NCBI GenBank assembly: GCA_024405585.1
Contig: JAKSOM010000056.1
Location: forward strand, 1 to 6,298
Length of the DNA: 6,298 nucleotides
Reading direction: 5' to 3'
Source: Acidaminococcaceae bacterium
Lineage (GTDB): Bacteria > Bacillota > Negativicutes > Acidaminococcales > Acidaminococcaceae
Part shown: piece after piece, positions 1 through 6,298 of the stretch
How positions within the stretch are numbered: the first letter of the stretch is position 1
Layout: each line of letters starts with the position of its first letter
Program-made: the position numbers and the translations under genes
Notes under the pieces: generated by a model
Database searches by the model: none
What the model was told of the DNA's origin: nothing
Seen by the model: only the letters and a program-made list of their open reading frames with translations

Positions 1-992
1 AACACCGCCGCCAAACTGATTTGTACCGCCAAAACAGAAAATACATGGGCCTCATGAAAACGTTTGGCCCCCACTTCAATCCCCACCAGAATGGTGACTG
101 CCAGAGAAATGCTACAGGGAATCATATACATGACAGTACAAAAATTGGTGGCCGCCATATCCGCCGCAATATAGGCGGTGCCAAATTTGGCGATGAGAAA
201 AGCAGTCAGGGCAAAACAGCCGCATTCCAGGAAAATGCAACAACCCAGGGGGATGCCAATACGCAAATATTCCCAAAATGCCGAGGCATTAAAGCGAATA
301 TTTCTGAAGACCCCATATTCCCTTAGTCCCGGCAAATAATAGACGCTCCAGGCATAAAAGAAAAAGATAATCCAATAGGTGATGCCCGTAGCAATGCCCG
401 CTCCTATGCCGCCATAGGCCGGCACAAATCCCAAGCCAAAGATGAAGATGTAATTCAAAACCGCATTGATGGGCAAAGCCGCCAAAAAAATCTTCATGGA
501 AAGGTCCGTGTGCCCCAAACTATCCACCAATGACCGCAGGGGCCCCACCAAAAAGAAGGGCAGCACCCCCGCCCCCACGCTGATGCCGTACCAGTAGGCC
601 ACATGGATGACATCCGGTTCCAGCTCCATATATTCATAGAAAAAGTCCACGCCTAAAACAAAGAAGCCCAGAACAACCGCTGCGAAGAAGAATGCCAAAA
701 AGAAGCCCTGTTGCACCACCCGGGGAATATCCTCCTTTTTCCCTGCTCCAATGAGTTGGGCAACAATGGGGGTGCAGGCCATCAAAGCCCCGCCCAAGCC
801 GGCCCTGAAGGGCATCCAAAAATTGCCCGCCATGGCCGTTCCCGCCAACTCCACGGCCCCTGCCTGACCGCTCATGCTGGCATCAAAAAAATTCATGCCG
901 AACATGGCTAATTCAGTAGCTATCAAGGGTAACAAAAGGCCAAGCAGACGCTTGACCCTTGACCTATATTCCTGTGCGTAAAATCTAATCAT
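1..992 (-). CDS. MATE-family (NorM-like) multidrug/cation efflux transporter, 3' end outside window
   Basis: The visible part is 330 codons from an ATG at 992, with no stop before the window edge. MATE proteins are usually about 450 residues, so roughly three quarters is present. The protein is very hydrophobic, with about eight or nine apparent membrane segments. The N-terminal segment reads LLLPLIATELAMFGMNFFDASMSG, here only partly typical: the FFDASMSG part (35-42) matches the NorM pattern with a membrane acid at Asp37. A second membrane acid, Glu256 in IFLECGCF, fits the conserved Glu of helix 7 in NorM. These proteins sit in the inner membrane and export cationic drugs or metabolites in exchange for Na+ or H+; the substrate here cannot be told. 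The start is supported by AAGGA seven bases upstream. It overlaps the ABC gene end by 8 nt, so it is probably translationally coupled. The family is secure; the ion and substrate are unknown. Confidence 0.9.
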   Translation of the reverse strand, partial: MIRFYAQEYRSRVKRLLGLLLPLIATELAMFGMNFFDASMSGQAGAVELAGTAMAGNFWMPFRAGLGGALMACTPIVAQLIGAGKKEDIPRVVQQGFFLAFFFAAVVLGFFVLGVDFFYEYMELEPDVIHVAYWYGISVGAGVLPFFLVGPLRSLVDSLGHTDLSMKIFLAALPINAVLNYIFIFGLGFVPAYGGIGAGIATGITYWIIFFFYAWSVYYLPGLREYGVFRNIRFNASAFWEYLRIGIPLGCCIFLECGCFALTAFLIAKFGTAYIAADMAATNFCTVMYMIPCSISLAVTILVGIEVGAKRFHEAHVFSVLAVQISLAAV

Positions 993-2718
993 TGCCGGTT
1001 CCTTCCAACTGCTCCAAATAACATTGCTTCTCCCTGATGGTGAGTCCCAAACGATGGAACCGCATCAGGGTGGAACGGTGACCGATGCTCACCACCGTGG
1101 TGGCCGCCAAATACTCATCCAAATTTTCGTACATGATTCTTTCCGTAGTTTCGTCCAAAGCGCTGGTGGCCTCGTCCAAGAAGAGCCATTCCGGAGCGAT
1201 GAGCAGGGCCCTGGCAAACGCCACCCGCTGCTGCTCTCCCACGCTCAGCACATGGCTCCAATCCGCCATTTCTTCCAATTTGTCACTCAAATATTCTATC
1301 TTGCAACGTGCCATCATCAGCTTGATGGTGGCATCATCCGCCCGGGAACTGGGATAGGTCAACACTTCCCTCAGTGTCCCCAAGGGCAAATAGGGCTTTT
1401 GGGGGATGAACATAATCTTTTCCTGGGGCGGCAGGATAATCTTACCCGCCACATAGGGCCAAATGCCGCTGATGGCCCGAAGCAAAGTGGATTTGCCGCA
1501 GCCGGAAGGTCCTTTAATCAAAACATTGCTGTGGGGCTGCAATACAAAATTGGCATCCTCAATGAGCACCCTGCCATTGGGCAGGGAAACCCTCAGCCCC
1601 TCAACCCCCACCATTTCATCAGCACGGAACTCCGGCTTGTAGCCAGCCACTTCATCCGGCGTATTGTTCATATGCCGATAGACGAGGGAAAGACGCATGG
1701 TCACCGCCTGCCACTCCGCAATGCTGGCATAGGAATCCACAAAAAAACTCAAAGAATCCTGCACCCTGCCAAAGGCGCTGCTGACCTGCATCAAACCGCC
1801 CAAAGTAAATTCCTTGGCCAGATAACGGCTCATGGCCACCACAAAGGGGAAGATGATGGCCAGCTGACCATAGACGGAATTGAAGAGAATCAGCCATTTC
1901 TGCCGGTTCACCAACCGCCAGAAATTGGCCAGCAAATCCCTGAACCTGCTAATCAAAATGCCCTGCTCCCTGTCTTCACCCCTGTAGAAAGCCACGGACT
2001 CCGCCGCCTCACGCATACGAATCATGCTGAAGCGGAAATCTGCTTCGTAACGCTGTTGCACATAGTTCAGCTCCACCAATTTTTTGCCCACCACATGAGC
2101 CAGCCAAGTGCCGATGCAGGCATAAACAAAGGATGCCCAAAACAAATAACCGTGGATATGCCAGGTCCTGCCGAACAGATTCACATCCAACACCCCGCTG
2201 AGAGTATAAAGAATGGCTATGAAACTCAAAAGGGTGGTCAGGGCCTTGATAAAGTCCACAAACAAACTCAGGGTCATGGTGACGAAGAGCTTCACATCCT
2301 CACTGATACGCTGGTCCGGATTATCCGTAGACGCACCAAACATCTGCAAATTGTAATAGGTTTTGTTTCTCAGCCATTCATCAATAAACCTGACCGTAAG
2401 CCATTCCCGCCAATGCATAATCAAACTCTGACGGAGATAATAGGCCGCCACCGCCAAAAAGATATAGATGAAGGCCAGCCAAGTGAAACGCCACAGTTCG
2501 CTGTAAATCTTCTCCGCATTGTATTCCTGCAAAGCGCTGTAAAAACTGTTGTACCAATGGTTGAGCTGCACCAACATATAGACAATGCCCAGCGTCATAA
2601 CCATTACCGTAATAAAAAGCAACCAGGCCCTTTTCCAATCGTCACCGGTGAAATAGGCCTTGGTCAAAACCCAGGCGTCCTTGAAAAATTCTTTGCTGAA
2701 AATAAACTTCTTGTCCAT
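985..2718 (-). CDS. ABC transporter, fused permease-ATPase of the YddA/BacA (SbmA_BacA / ABC_membrane_2) type
   Basis: This 577-residue protein has an N-terminal membrane domain (about 1-340, with segments near 33-52, 78-96, 147-171, 189-210 and 277-297) and a C-terminal ATPase domain. The ATPase motifs are all intact: Walker A GPSGCGKST (403-411), Q-loop Gln440, signature LSVGEQQR (491-498), Walker B LFLDE (512-516), D-loop SALD (519-522) and switch His547. The membrane motif TDNPDQRISEDV (131-142) is characteristic of the YddA/BacA and peroxisomal ABCD-like group. Such proteins work as homodimers in the inner membrane. Relatives such as mycobacterial Rv1819c move cobalamin and hydrophilic antimicrobials, while SbmA/BacA, which lack the ATPase domain, import peptides. 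Direction and substrate cannot be predicted here. The start follows the upstream stop after 3 nt with only a weak Shine-Dalgarno, which suggests coupling. The gene lacks TTA, CTA and TCA codons, leaving a long open antisense frame. Confidence 0.93.
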   Translation of the reverse strand: MDKKFIFSKEFFKDAWVLTKAYFTGDDWKRAWLLFITVMVMTLGIVYMLVQLNHWYNSFYSALQEYNAEKIYSELWRFTWLAFIYIFLAVAAYYLRQSLIMHWREWLTVRFIDEWLRNKTYYNLQMFGASTDNPDQRISEDVKLFVTMTLSLFVDFIKALTTLLSFIAILYTLSGVLDVNLFGRTWHIHGYLFWASFVYACIGTWLAHVVGKKLVELNYVQQRYEADFRFSMIRMREAAESVAFYRGEDREQGILISRFRDLLANFWRLVNRQKWLILFNSVYGQLAIIFPFVVAMSRYLAKEFTLGGLMQVSSAFGRVQDSLSFFVDSYASIAEWQAVTMRLSLVYRHMNNTPDEVAGYKPEFRADEMVGVEGLRVSLPNGRVLIEDANFVLQPHSNVLIKGPSGCGKSTLLRAISGIWPYVAGKIILPPQEKIMFIPQKPYLPLGTLREVLTYPSSRADDATIKLMMARCKIEYLSDKLEEMADWSHVLSVGEQQRVAFARALLIAPEWLFLDEATSALDETTERIMYENLDEYLAATTVVSIGHRSTLMRFHRLGLTIREKQCYLEQLEGTGND

Positions 2719-2721
2719 TTG

Positions 2722-3399
2722 CTACTTACCCAACTCCGCCAAGCCCCGACGAAACTCCGCAACCCCGCCCATGCTTGGATGTCGAAGCGCTACGCACTCC
2801 ACCCCAAAAGCGGACAGGGTCTGTTGGCATTTTTTGCCGATGGCCACCACCCGGGCTTGGGGATGCAACTGTTGCAACTCATAAAAATATCTGAAACCAA
2901 TCCTAAGTTCCTCCTGACTTGGGGTCCGATTAGTCAAAACATTACCCTCCTGATGGGGATGAAAGGGGAAAATGTTCCACAGAAAAACCTTTCCCACATC
3001 AAAACCATAGTCCTGCAAGCCCTGCCACACCACCGTATCCGTGGGCTCATTGAACCCCTTCTGCTGCAAAACCTTGTTTGCGAGTTTCGCCGGGTCGCTG
3101 GTCCTTTGGGCCACATAGTCGCCAAAAATCATCTGGGGCTTCACCTGGTGATATCCCAAAAGCATCCTTTCGCATGTCAGAGCCACACCGCTGAAATGAC
3201 CCCCCTGATAGCCCAACGCCTCGCCCATAAAAATGTAATCCACTTCGGGCCTCAGTGCCATATAAACCGCCAGATTCATACGGCGTACCGTGGGAGCAAC
3301 AACGCCCACATCATATAACAAATCTGATTCTCCCCAGGGATTAAAGACATTCTTTCCCCTATATTCACTTAGTTTGGCAACAAAATCCTGTTCCGTCAT
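2722..3399 (-). CDS. Uracil-DNA glycosylase superfamily protein (divergent, no Fe-S cluster cysteines)
   Basis: The protein has 225 residues, the usual size of a single UDG-fold domain. Motif I is FMGEALGYQGGHFSG (57-71), corresponding to GQDPYH of family 1 or GEAPG of family 4. A central LWNIFPFHPH (140-149) resembles the Asn-containing strand of several UDG families. The C-terminal RHPSMGG (206-212) carries the His-Pro-Ser of motif II. Superfamily members excise uracil or other damaged bases to start base excision repair in the cytoplasm. Only three cysteines are present (77, 191, 201), so the 4Fe-4S cluster of families 4 and 5 is absent. The acid in motif I is Glu60 rather than the family 1 Asp. 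Substrate is therefore uncertain, and a DNA-binding or modified-base role is possible. It begins 3 nt after the DUF1385 stop; GGAGG lies 14 nt upstream, a long spacing that suits translational coupling. Confidence 0.8.
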   Translation of the reverse strand: MTEQDFVAKLSEYRGKNVFNPWGESDLLYDVGVVAPTVRRMNLAVYMALRPEVDYIFMGEALGYQGGHFSGVALTCERMLLGYHQVKPQMIFGDYVAQRTSDPAKLANKVLQQKGFNEPTDTVVWQGLQDYGFDVGKVFLWNIFPFHPHQEGNVLTNRTPSQEELRIGFRYFYELQQLHPQARVVAIGKKCQQTLSAFGVECVALRHPSMGGVAEFRRGLAELGK

Positions 3400-3402
3400 T
3401 TA

Positions 3403-4257
3403 TCAAATCACTGCCTCCACCGACTTGATTGCCACTTCAATCTGGTCATCATCCGGCTGCCGGGTGGTAAGTTTCTGCAAGAGCAAACCGGGCATAATGG
3501 CCGCATGTACCAATGGATTTTGGCAATGGAATCCGGCATAACGAATGGCCTCATAACTGATTCCCGCAATCACCGGCATAAAAAGTAAACGGCTTGCAAT
3601 GCGGGTCAAAAGGTCCGGCCACCCGAAGAAAGCGAACACAAACATACTGATGAGCATCACTATCATCAAAAAATTGGTACCGCAACGGGGGTGCAGGGTA
3701 CTTTGCTTACGCACATTCTCCACCGTCAGGGGCAGGCCTGCCTCATAGGTAAAGATGGTCTTATGCTCCGCCCCGTGATACTGGAACACCCGCCGGATGT
3801 CATCCATCATACTAATGGCCACCACATAAACAAGAAAAATCAGCATCCGCATCAGCCCTTCGGCCAAATTCAGCCAAATGGGGTCCATTATCACACCATG
3901 TAAAAAACGCATGGACCAAGTGGGGACAACAATAAACAGCCCCACCGCCATAGTCACAGAAACCAGCATGGTAGAAATCACTTCCGTAGAAGTCATCTCT
4001 TCCTCCGTCCCCTCCGAAGTAAGCTGAGCACTCCGCTGCAAAGCCCCCAAACCATCCTTCAGGGACTCAAACAAAACAATCACCCCCCGGATGAAGGGCT
4101 TATTCAAAAGCGGATATTTATCTCTAATGGTTGCAGCCGGCTTGGTTTCCACAGAAATGGTCCCATCAGGAAGACGCACGGCAATACTGACAAGCTCCTT
4201 GCCCCGCATCATTACCCCTTCAATGACCGCCTGACCGCCAATATTAAATTTTGCCAT
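3403..4257 (-). CDS. DUF1385 family membrane protein (YqhQ-like), function unknown
   Basis: Read from the ATG at 4257, the protein has 284 residues. It carries the hallmark blocks of DUF1385: GGQAVIEGVMMRG (7-19), HGAEHKTI (161-168), HPRCGTNFL (189-197), PVIAGISYEAIR (228-239) and LTTRQPDDDQIEVAI (263-277). Membrane segments are apparent near 94-114, 135-150, 196-213 and 220-236. The invariant His, Glu and Cys residues have led databases to describe the family as possibly metal-dependent, but no activity is established to my knowledge. In many Bacillota a DUF1385 gene lies next to rpmE and prfA; here it follows rpmE but the next gene is a glycosylase. The in-frame GTG at 4263 would give two more residues, but it sits only 2 nt from the AGAGG ribosome-binding site, whereas the ATG is 8 nt away. 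The gene ends with tandem stops, TGA TAA, directly before the next ATG. Confidence 0.92.
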   Translation of the reverse strand: MAKFNIGGQAVIEGVMMRGKELVSIAVRLPDGTISVETKPAATIRDKYPLLNKPFIRGVIVLFESLKDGLGALQRSAQLTSEGTEEEMTSTEVISTMLVSVTMAVGLFIVVPTWSMRFLHGVIMDPIWLNLAEGLMRMLIFLVYVVAISMMDDIRRVFQYHGAEHKTIFTYEAGLPLTVENVRKQSTLHPRCGTNFLMIVMLISMFVFAFFGWPDLLTRIASRLLFMPVIAGISYEAIRYAGFHCQNPLVHAAIMPGLLLQKLTTRQPDDDQIEVAIKSVEAVI

Positions 4258-4264
4258 GCTCACT

Positions 4265-4270
4265 ACCTCT
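4265..4270 (-). promoter_or_regulatory. Ribosome binding site of the DUF1385 gene (decides the start codon)
   Basis: The minus strand reads AGAGGT here. The distance from AGAGG to the ATG at 4257 is 8 nt, which is normal, while the alternative GTG at 4263 is only 2 nt away, too close to be used. The site begins immediately after the U-tract of the rpmE terminator hairpin, which leaves no room for a promoter between them. Confidence 0.75.
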
Positions 4271-4300
4271 AAAGAAAAGCACGCCAGAGGCGTGCTTTTC
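4271..4300 (-). terminator. Intrinsic terminator-like hairpin after rpmE
   Basis: Positions 4274-4285 and 4289-4300 are perfect 12-bp inverted repeats with a 3-nt loop. On the minus strand the GC-rich core GCACGCC / GGCGTGC is followed by TTTTCTTT, and the A-tract GAAAA lies on the other side. It starts 2 nt after the rpmE stop codon. This is the structure of a Rho-independent terminator serving rpmE. The U-tract is interrupted by one C, and the downstream genes lack a visible promoter of their own, so termination is probably partial. Confidence 0.82.
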
Positions 4301-4302
4301 GA

Positions 4303-4506
4303 TTATTTTTCCTTACCATAGCGTTTATTAAATCTCTCGACGCGACCACGGGCTGCTGCAGTACGTTGTGCTCCTGTAAAGAAAGGATGGCACTTAGAGC
4401 AAACATCCACGCGAATCTCGTCCTTCACGCTACCACTCATAAAGGTATTGCCACAAGCACATGTTACCTTTACTTCTTTGAATTTCGGATGAATCTTTTC
4501 TTGCAT
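4303..4506 (-). CDS. rpmE: 50S ribosomal protein L31, zinc-binding (C+) form
   Basis: This is a complete 67-residue L31, normal in length. The N-terminus MQEKIHPKF and the C-terminal [11 protein letters not shown] are conserved family signatures. Four cysteines form a zinc site: Cys16 and Cys18 in CAC, and Cys36 and Cys39 in CSKC. L31 binds the large subunit and contributes to the bridge between the 50S central protuberance and the 30S head. Species with zinc limitation responses often hold a second, cysteine-free paralogue, none of which is seen here. The start has a strong ribosome-binding site, GAGGTGA, 8 nt upstream. A sigma-A-type promoter lies in the gap after rpoC and a terminator follows the stop, so the gene can form its own short transcript, though read-through from rpoC is also possible since no terminator is seen after rpoC. 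Confidence 0.97.
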   Translation of the reverse strand: MQEKIHPKFKEVKVTCACGNTFMSGSVKDEIRVDVCSKCHPFFTGAQRTAAARGRVERFNKRYGKEK

Positions 4507-4514
4507 TTACTTTT

Positions 4515-4521
4515 TCACCTC
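4515..4521 (-). promoter_or_regulatory. Ribosome binding site of rpmE
   Basis: The minus strand reads GAGGTGA, a near-perfect anti-16S match, spaced 8 nt from the ATG at 4506. This fits the high expression expected for a ribosomal protein gene. Confidence 0.8.
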
Positions 4522-4553
4522 ATTTCCGCATCGAGATAAATCATAGCCATATA

Positions 4554-4582
4554 ATATTACCACATTACCGGTAAGTTGGCAA
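4554..4582 (-). promoter_or_regulatory. Probable sigma-A-type promoter for rpmE
   Basis: On the minus strand a -35 element TTGCCA (4582-4577, 5 of 6 matches to TTGACA) is separated by exactly 17 bases from a -10 element TAATAT (4559-4554, 4 of 6 matches to TATAAT). A TG at 4562-4561 supplies the extended -10 motif. The expected transcription start is near 4547, giving a leader of about 40 nt that contains the ribosome-binding site. The location between rpoC and rpmE fits an independent rpmE promoter. This is a visual prediction only. Confidence 0.6.
4565..4574. repeat. Perfect 10-bp palindrome TTACCGGTAA in the rpmE promoter spacer
   Basis: The sequence TTACCGGTAA is identical on both strands and lies wholly between the -35 and -10 elements of the predicted rpmE promoter. 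A dimeric regulator bound there would block RNA polymerase, so it is a candidate operator. With no loop it cannot form a useful RNA hairpin, which argues against a terminator role. A 10-bp palindrome can also arise by chance, and no specific regulator is recognised. Confidence 0.35.
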
Positions 4583-4589
4583 CAACAAT

Positions 4590-6298
4590 TTACTCTTTTT
4601 TTACAACATTAACGTCCCTGTAGTGACTGAGACCGGTACCGGCCGGAATCAGCTTGCCGATGATAACATTTTCCTTCACACCCTTTAAATGGTCAACCCT
4701 GCCCTGGATGGCGGCACTGGTGAGAACTTTAGTAGTTTCCTGGAAGGATGCGGCACTCAAGAAGGAATCCGTAGCCAGGGATGCCTTAGTGATTGGCAAA
4801 AGAATACTATGCCCTGTGGGCGCTTCAATGCCGTTCTTTTCCGCCTGTTTACGCACTTCATTAAACTCTAAAATTTCCATATCCGTTCCAGGCAGCAAAT
4901 CCGTACCGCCGCAATCATCAACACGAATCTTACGCATCATCTGACGAACGATAACTTCGATATGCTTGGAGTTGATATCAACGCCCTGGGAGTGGTATTC
5001 CCCCACAACTTCGCCAACCATATAGTCCTGGGCAGCCCTCATGCCGGACACTCTCAGAATATCATGGGGATCCAGAGAGCCGCCAATCAGCTTCTGACCT
5101 TTCTCCACCATTTCCCCTTCCTCCACCAAAAGTTTGGCGGTATAAGAAATGTTGTAAGAAGTACTACCCCCATCTTTATTGCTGATGGTAATCTTTCTAA
5201 TCTTTTCCTCATCTTTGACGGAAACAACCCCCGCCTCTTCGGCAATAATGCCGCAGGCCTTAGGTTTGCGTGCTTCAAAAATTTCCTCGACACGGGGCAA
5301 ACCCTTAGTAATATCATCCGCACCGGCAACACCGCCCGTATGGAAAGTACGCATGGTCAGCTGGGTACCGGGTTCGCCAATGGACTGAGCTGCAATAATA
5401 CCTACCGCTTCACCCACATCAACGTTCCTGCCAGTAGCCAAATTCATACCGTAACACTTACGACAAACACCATGTCTGGACTGACAGGAGAGTACGCTAC
5501 GAATCTTCACCCTGGTATTGGCTTTGCAGATATCTTTGGCAATATCGTCAGTAACATAGTCATTGATGTGATAAACCACGCCACTGGCGCCTTTGATATC
5601 TTCCGCCAAATTGCGGCCAATGATACGGTCTTCCAATGTCTCCACCACGTTCTCCTGGTCCCCGTCCTTCTTAACAATGGCTTCGATATAGATACCAGGC
5701 ACATCATTGTGACGAATGCTGAATTCATAGACCTCCAACCCGTCAAGAATCTTATCCACCGCCTCAGCAGTAACCTTAGCCCCGGCAGGAACAACTTCGT
5801 TGCCGGCTCTATCCACCACCGCATGGGCAAACTCCAATTTCTTGTCCTGGCCGAATTGCTCCAATATAATTTCCTTCAGCTTGGCAACTACAACTTCCTG
5901 CTTAATGCTGATGATAACTTCCTCGTTCTCATCACTGTCTTCTTTCTTCAGTACCAGGGACTCAACGCCCGCATTCAACCAGCGGTCATAATTTTCGGAA
6001 TTAACTTCCACATCCGCCTCGTAGAGGATGGTGTCGTCGTCCTTCTTCTTGGTAAAAGCAGTAGTGCGTCCCAGGCATTTTGCTTTGATCTTATCCTTGC
6101 TCATGCCCAGCTGCTTACGTACGATGTCAGCATATCCTCTGGCAACATTGAAAATCTCCACATCGCAATCATCATCATGAACAATGACATCGTTAGCCAC
6201 ATCCACCAGACGACGGGTAAGATAACCGGAGTTGGCCGTCTTCAATGCGGTATCGGACAAACCTTTACGGGCGCCGTGGCTGGAAATAAAGTATTCCA
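4590..6298 (-). CDS. rpoC: DNA-directed RNA polymerase subunit beta', C-terminal 568 residues (5' end outside window)
   Basis: The frame is open at the right edge, so the gene starts beyond it; the TTG at 6260 is an internal Leu codon. The visible protein begins at the bridge helix ([20 protein letters not shown], from residue 2). The second zinc site uses Cys44, Cys271, Cys278 and Cys281. The trigger loop follows, with TQLTMRTFH at 311-319 including the catalytic-region Met315, Arg316 and His319, and it runs straight into [20 protein letters not shown] with no large SI3 insertion as in E. coli. The C-terminal blocks [37 protein letters not shown] and [15 protein letters not shown] are conserved. 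The subunit forms half of the active centre of the core polymerase. Unusual is the 227-residue spacing between the first two zinc cysteines, against 74 in E. coli (Cys814 to Cys888). Confidence 0.98.
   Translation of the reverse strand, partial: EYFISSHGARKGLSDTALKTANSGYLTRRLVDVANDVIVHDDDCDVEIFNVARGYADIVRKQLGMSKDKIKAKCLGRTTAFTKKKDDDTILYEADVEVNSENYDRWLNAGVESLVLKKEDSDENEEVIISIKQEVVVAKLKEIILEQFGQDKKLEFAHAVVDRAGNEVVPAGAKVTAEAVDKILDGLEVYEFSIRHNDVPGIYIEAIVKKDGDQENVVETLEDRIIGRNLAEDIKGASGVVYHINDYVTDDIAKDICKANTRVKIRSVLSCQSRHGVCRKCYGMNLATGRNVDVGEAVGIIAAQSIGEPGTQLTMRTFHTGGVAGADDITKGLPRVEEIFEARKPKACGIIAEEAGVVSVKDEEKIRKITISNKDGGSTSYNISYTAKLLVEEGEMVEKGQKLIGGSLDPHDILRVSGMRAAQDYMVGEVVGEYHSQGVDINSKHIEVIVRQMMRKIRVDDCGGTDLLPGTDMEILEFNEVRKQAEKNGIEAPTGHSILLPITKASLATDSFLSAASFQETTKVLTSAAIQGRVDHLKGVKENVIIGKLIPAGTGLSHYRDVNVVKKE
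5496..6164 (-). other. Enlarged region of beta' between zinc-site cysteines, with three similar ~44-residue modules
   Basis: Within rpoC, about 150 residues are present here beyond the E. coli and B. subtilis length. Three stretches look like copies of one module. They lie at visible residues 74-118 (nt 6077-5943, starting CLGRTTAF), 153-196 (nt 5840-5709, starting [10 protein letters not shown]) and 224-267 (nt 5627-5496, starting [11 protein letters not shown]). Each follows a pattern of a hydrophobic/GR start, a Gly- or Asp-rich turn, a short V/I strand, an acidic helix, and a final Val-x-Ile/Leu strand. The third is the one present in ordinary beta' proteins, where it leads into the zinc cysteines. 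The first two would be the extra material, linked by an acidic, charged segment (residues near 119-125). Similarity is by eye and weak. Confidence 0.5.

Noticed and set aside
21..326. Short plus-strand and off-frame minus-strand open frames across the left 1 kb
   Set aside because: They lie inside the MATE gene, whose frame runs unbroken from 992 to the window edge with family motifs; the others have no domain signature.
1024..3318. A 764-codon open frame on the plus strand, antisense to the ABC and glycosylase genes
   Set aside because: It is in exact codon register with the two sense genes, which share one frame, and stays open only because they avoid TTA, CTA and TCA codons. Its protein is rich in His, Gln and Pro with no recognisable domain, while the sense genes have full motifs.
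4274..4300. The hairpin after rpmE as a plus-strand terminator
   Set aside because: The stem is symmetric and T-rich on both sides, but there is no plus-strand gene to terminate, whereas it lies 2 nt after the rpmE stop on the minus strand.
4515..4523. A minimal start-stop frame ATG AGG TGA overlapping the rpmE ribosome-binding site
   Set aside because: It arises from the Shine-Dalgarno sequence itself, has no ribosome-binding site of its own, and needs no function to explain it.
4507..4606. A run of seven A at the end of rpoC, where a -1 slip would open 29 further codons ending at the TAA directly before the rpmE start
   Set aside because: An open run of 29 codons is expected by chance about one time in four. 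The extension has three Cys in a row and overlaps a good promoter and ribosome-binding site, and the normal rpoC end already matches the family.

Overview
All genes in this window lie on the minus strand, so it reads from right to left. It carries the 3' part of rpoC (RNA polymerase beta'), then rpmE (ribosomal protein L31), then four tightly packed genes: a DUF1385 membrane protein, a small protein of the uracil-DNA glycosylase superfamily, a fused permease/ATPase ABC transporter of the YddA/BacA type, and a MATE-family efflux transporter cut off by the left edge. No plus-strand gene, RNA gene, mobile element or CRISPR array was found, and no gap between genes exceeds about 85 bases.

The best guess for the organism is a Bacillota member, probably a Negativicutes-like anaerobe with an outer membrane. 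The reasons are a beta' trigger loop without the large proteobacterial insertion, a Firmicutes-style DUF1385 protein following rpmE, the wording of the L31 C-terminus, and a BacA/YddA-type ABC protein, a type more usual in diderm bacteria. This assignment is inference. No database search was possible.

Layout: 6298-4590 is rpoC (C-terminal 568 residues), including an unusually long stretch between the first and second zinc-binding cysteines that appears to hold extra copies of a repeated module. Positions 4589-4507 are an 83-base gap with a good sigma-A-type promoter and a perfect 10-bp palindrome in its spacer. rpmE follows at 4506-4303. A 12-bp perfect hairpin with a U-tract ends immediately before the Shine-Dalgarno sequence of the DUF1385 gene. 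The genes at 4257-3403, 3399-2722, 2718-985 and 992-1 are separated by 3 nt, separated by 3 nt, and overlapped by 8 nt, which indicates a single polycistronic unit.

Functionally, the right part is core gene expression machinery (transcription and the ribosome). The left part joins a probable DNA-repair-type protein with two membrane transporters and a conserved membrane protein of unknown role. The left genes seem to depend on transcripts that read through the hairpin after rpmE. Whether the glycosylase and the transporters serve a common purpose, for example tolerance to a DNA-damaging compound, is a hypothesis only.
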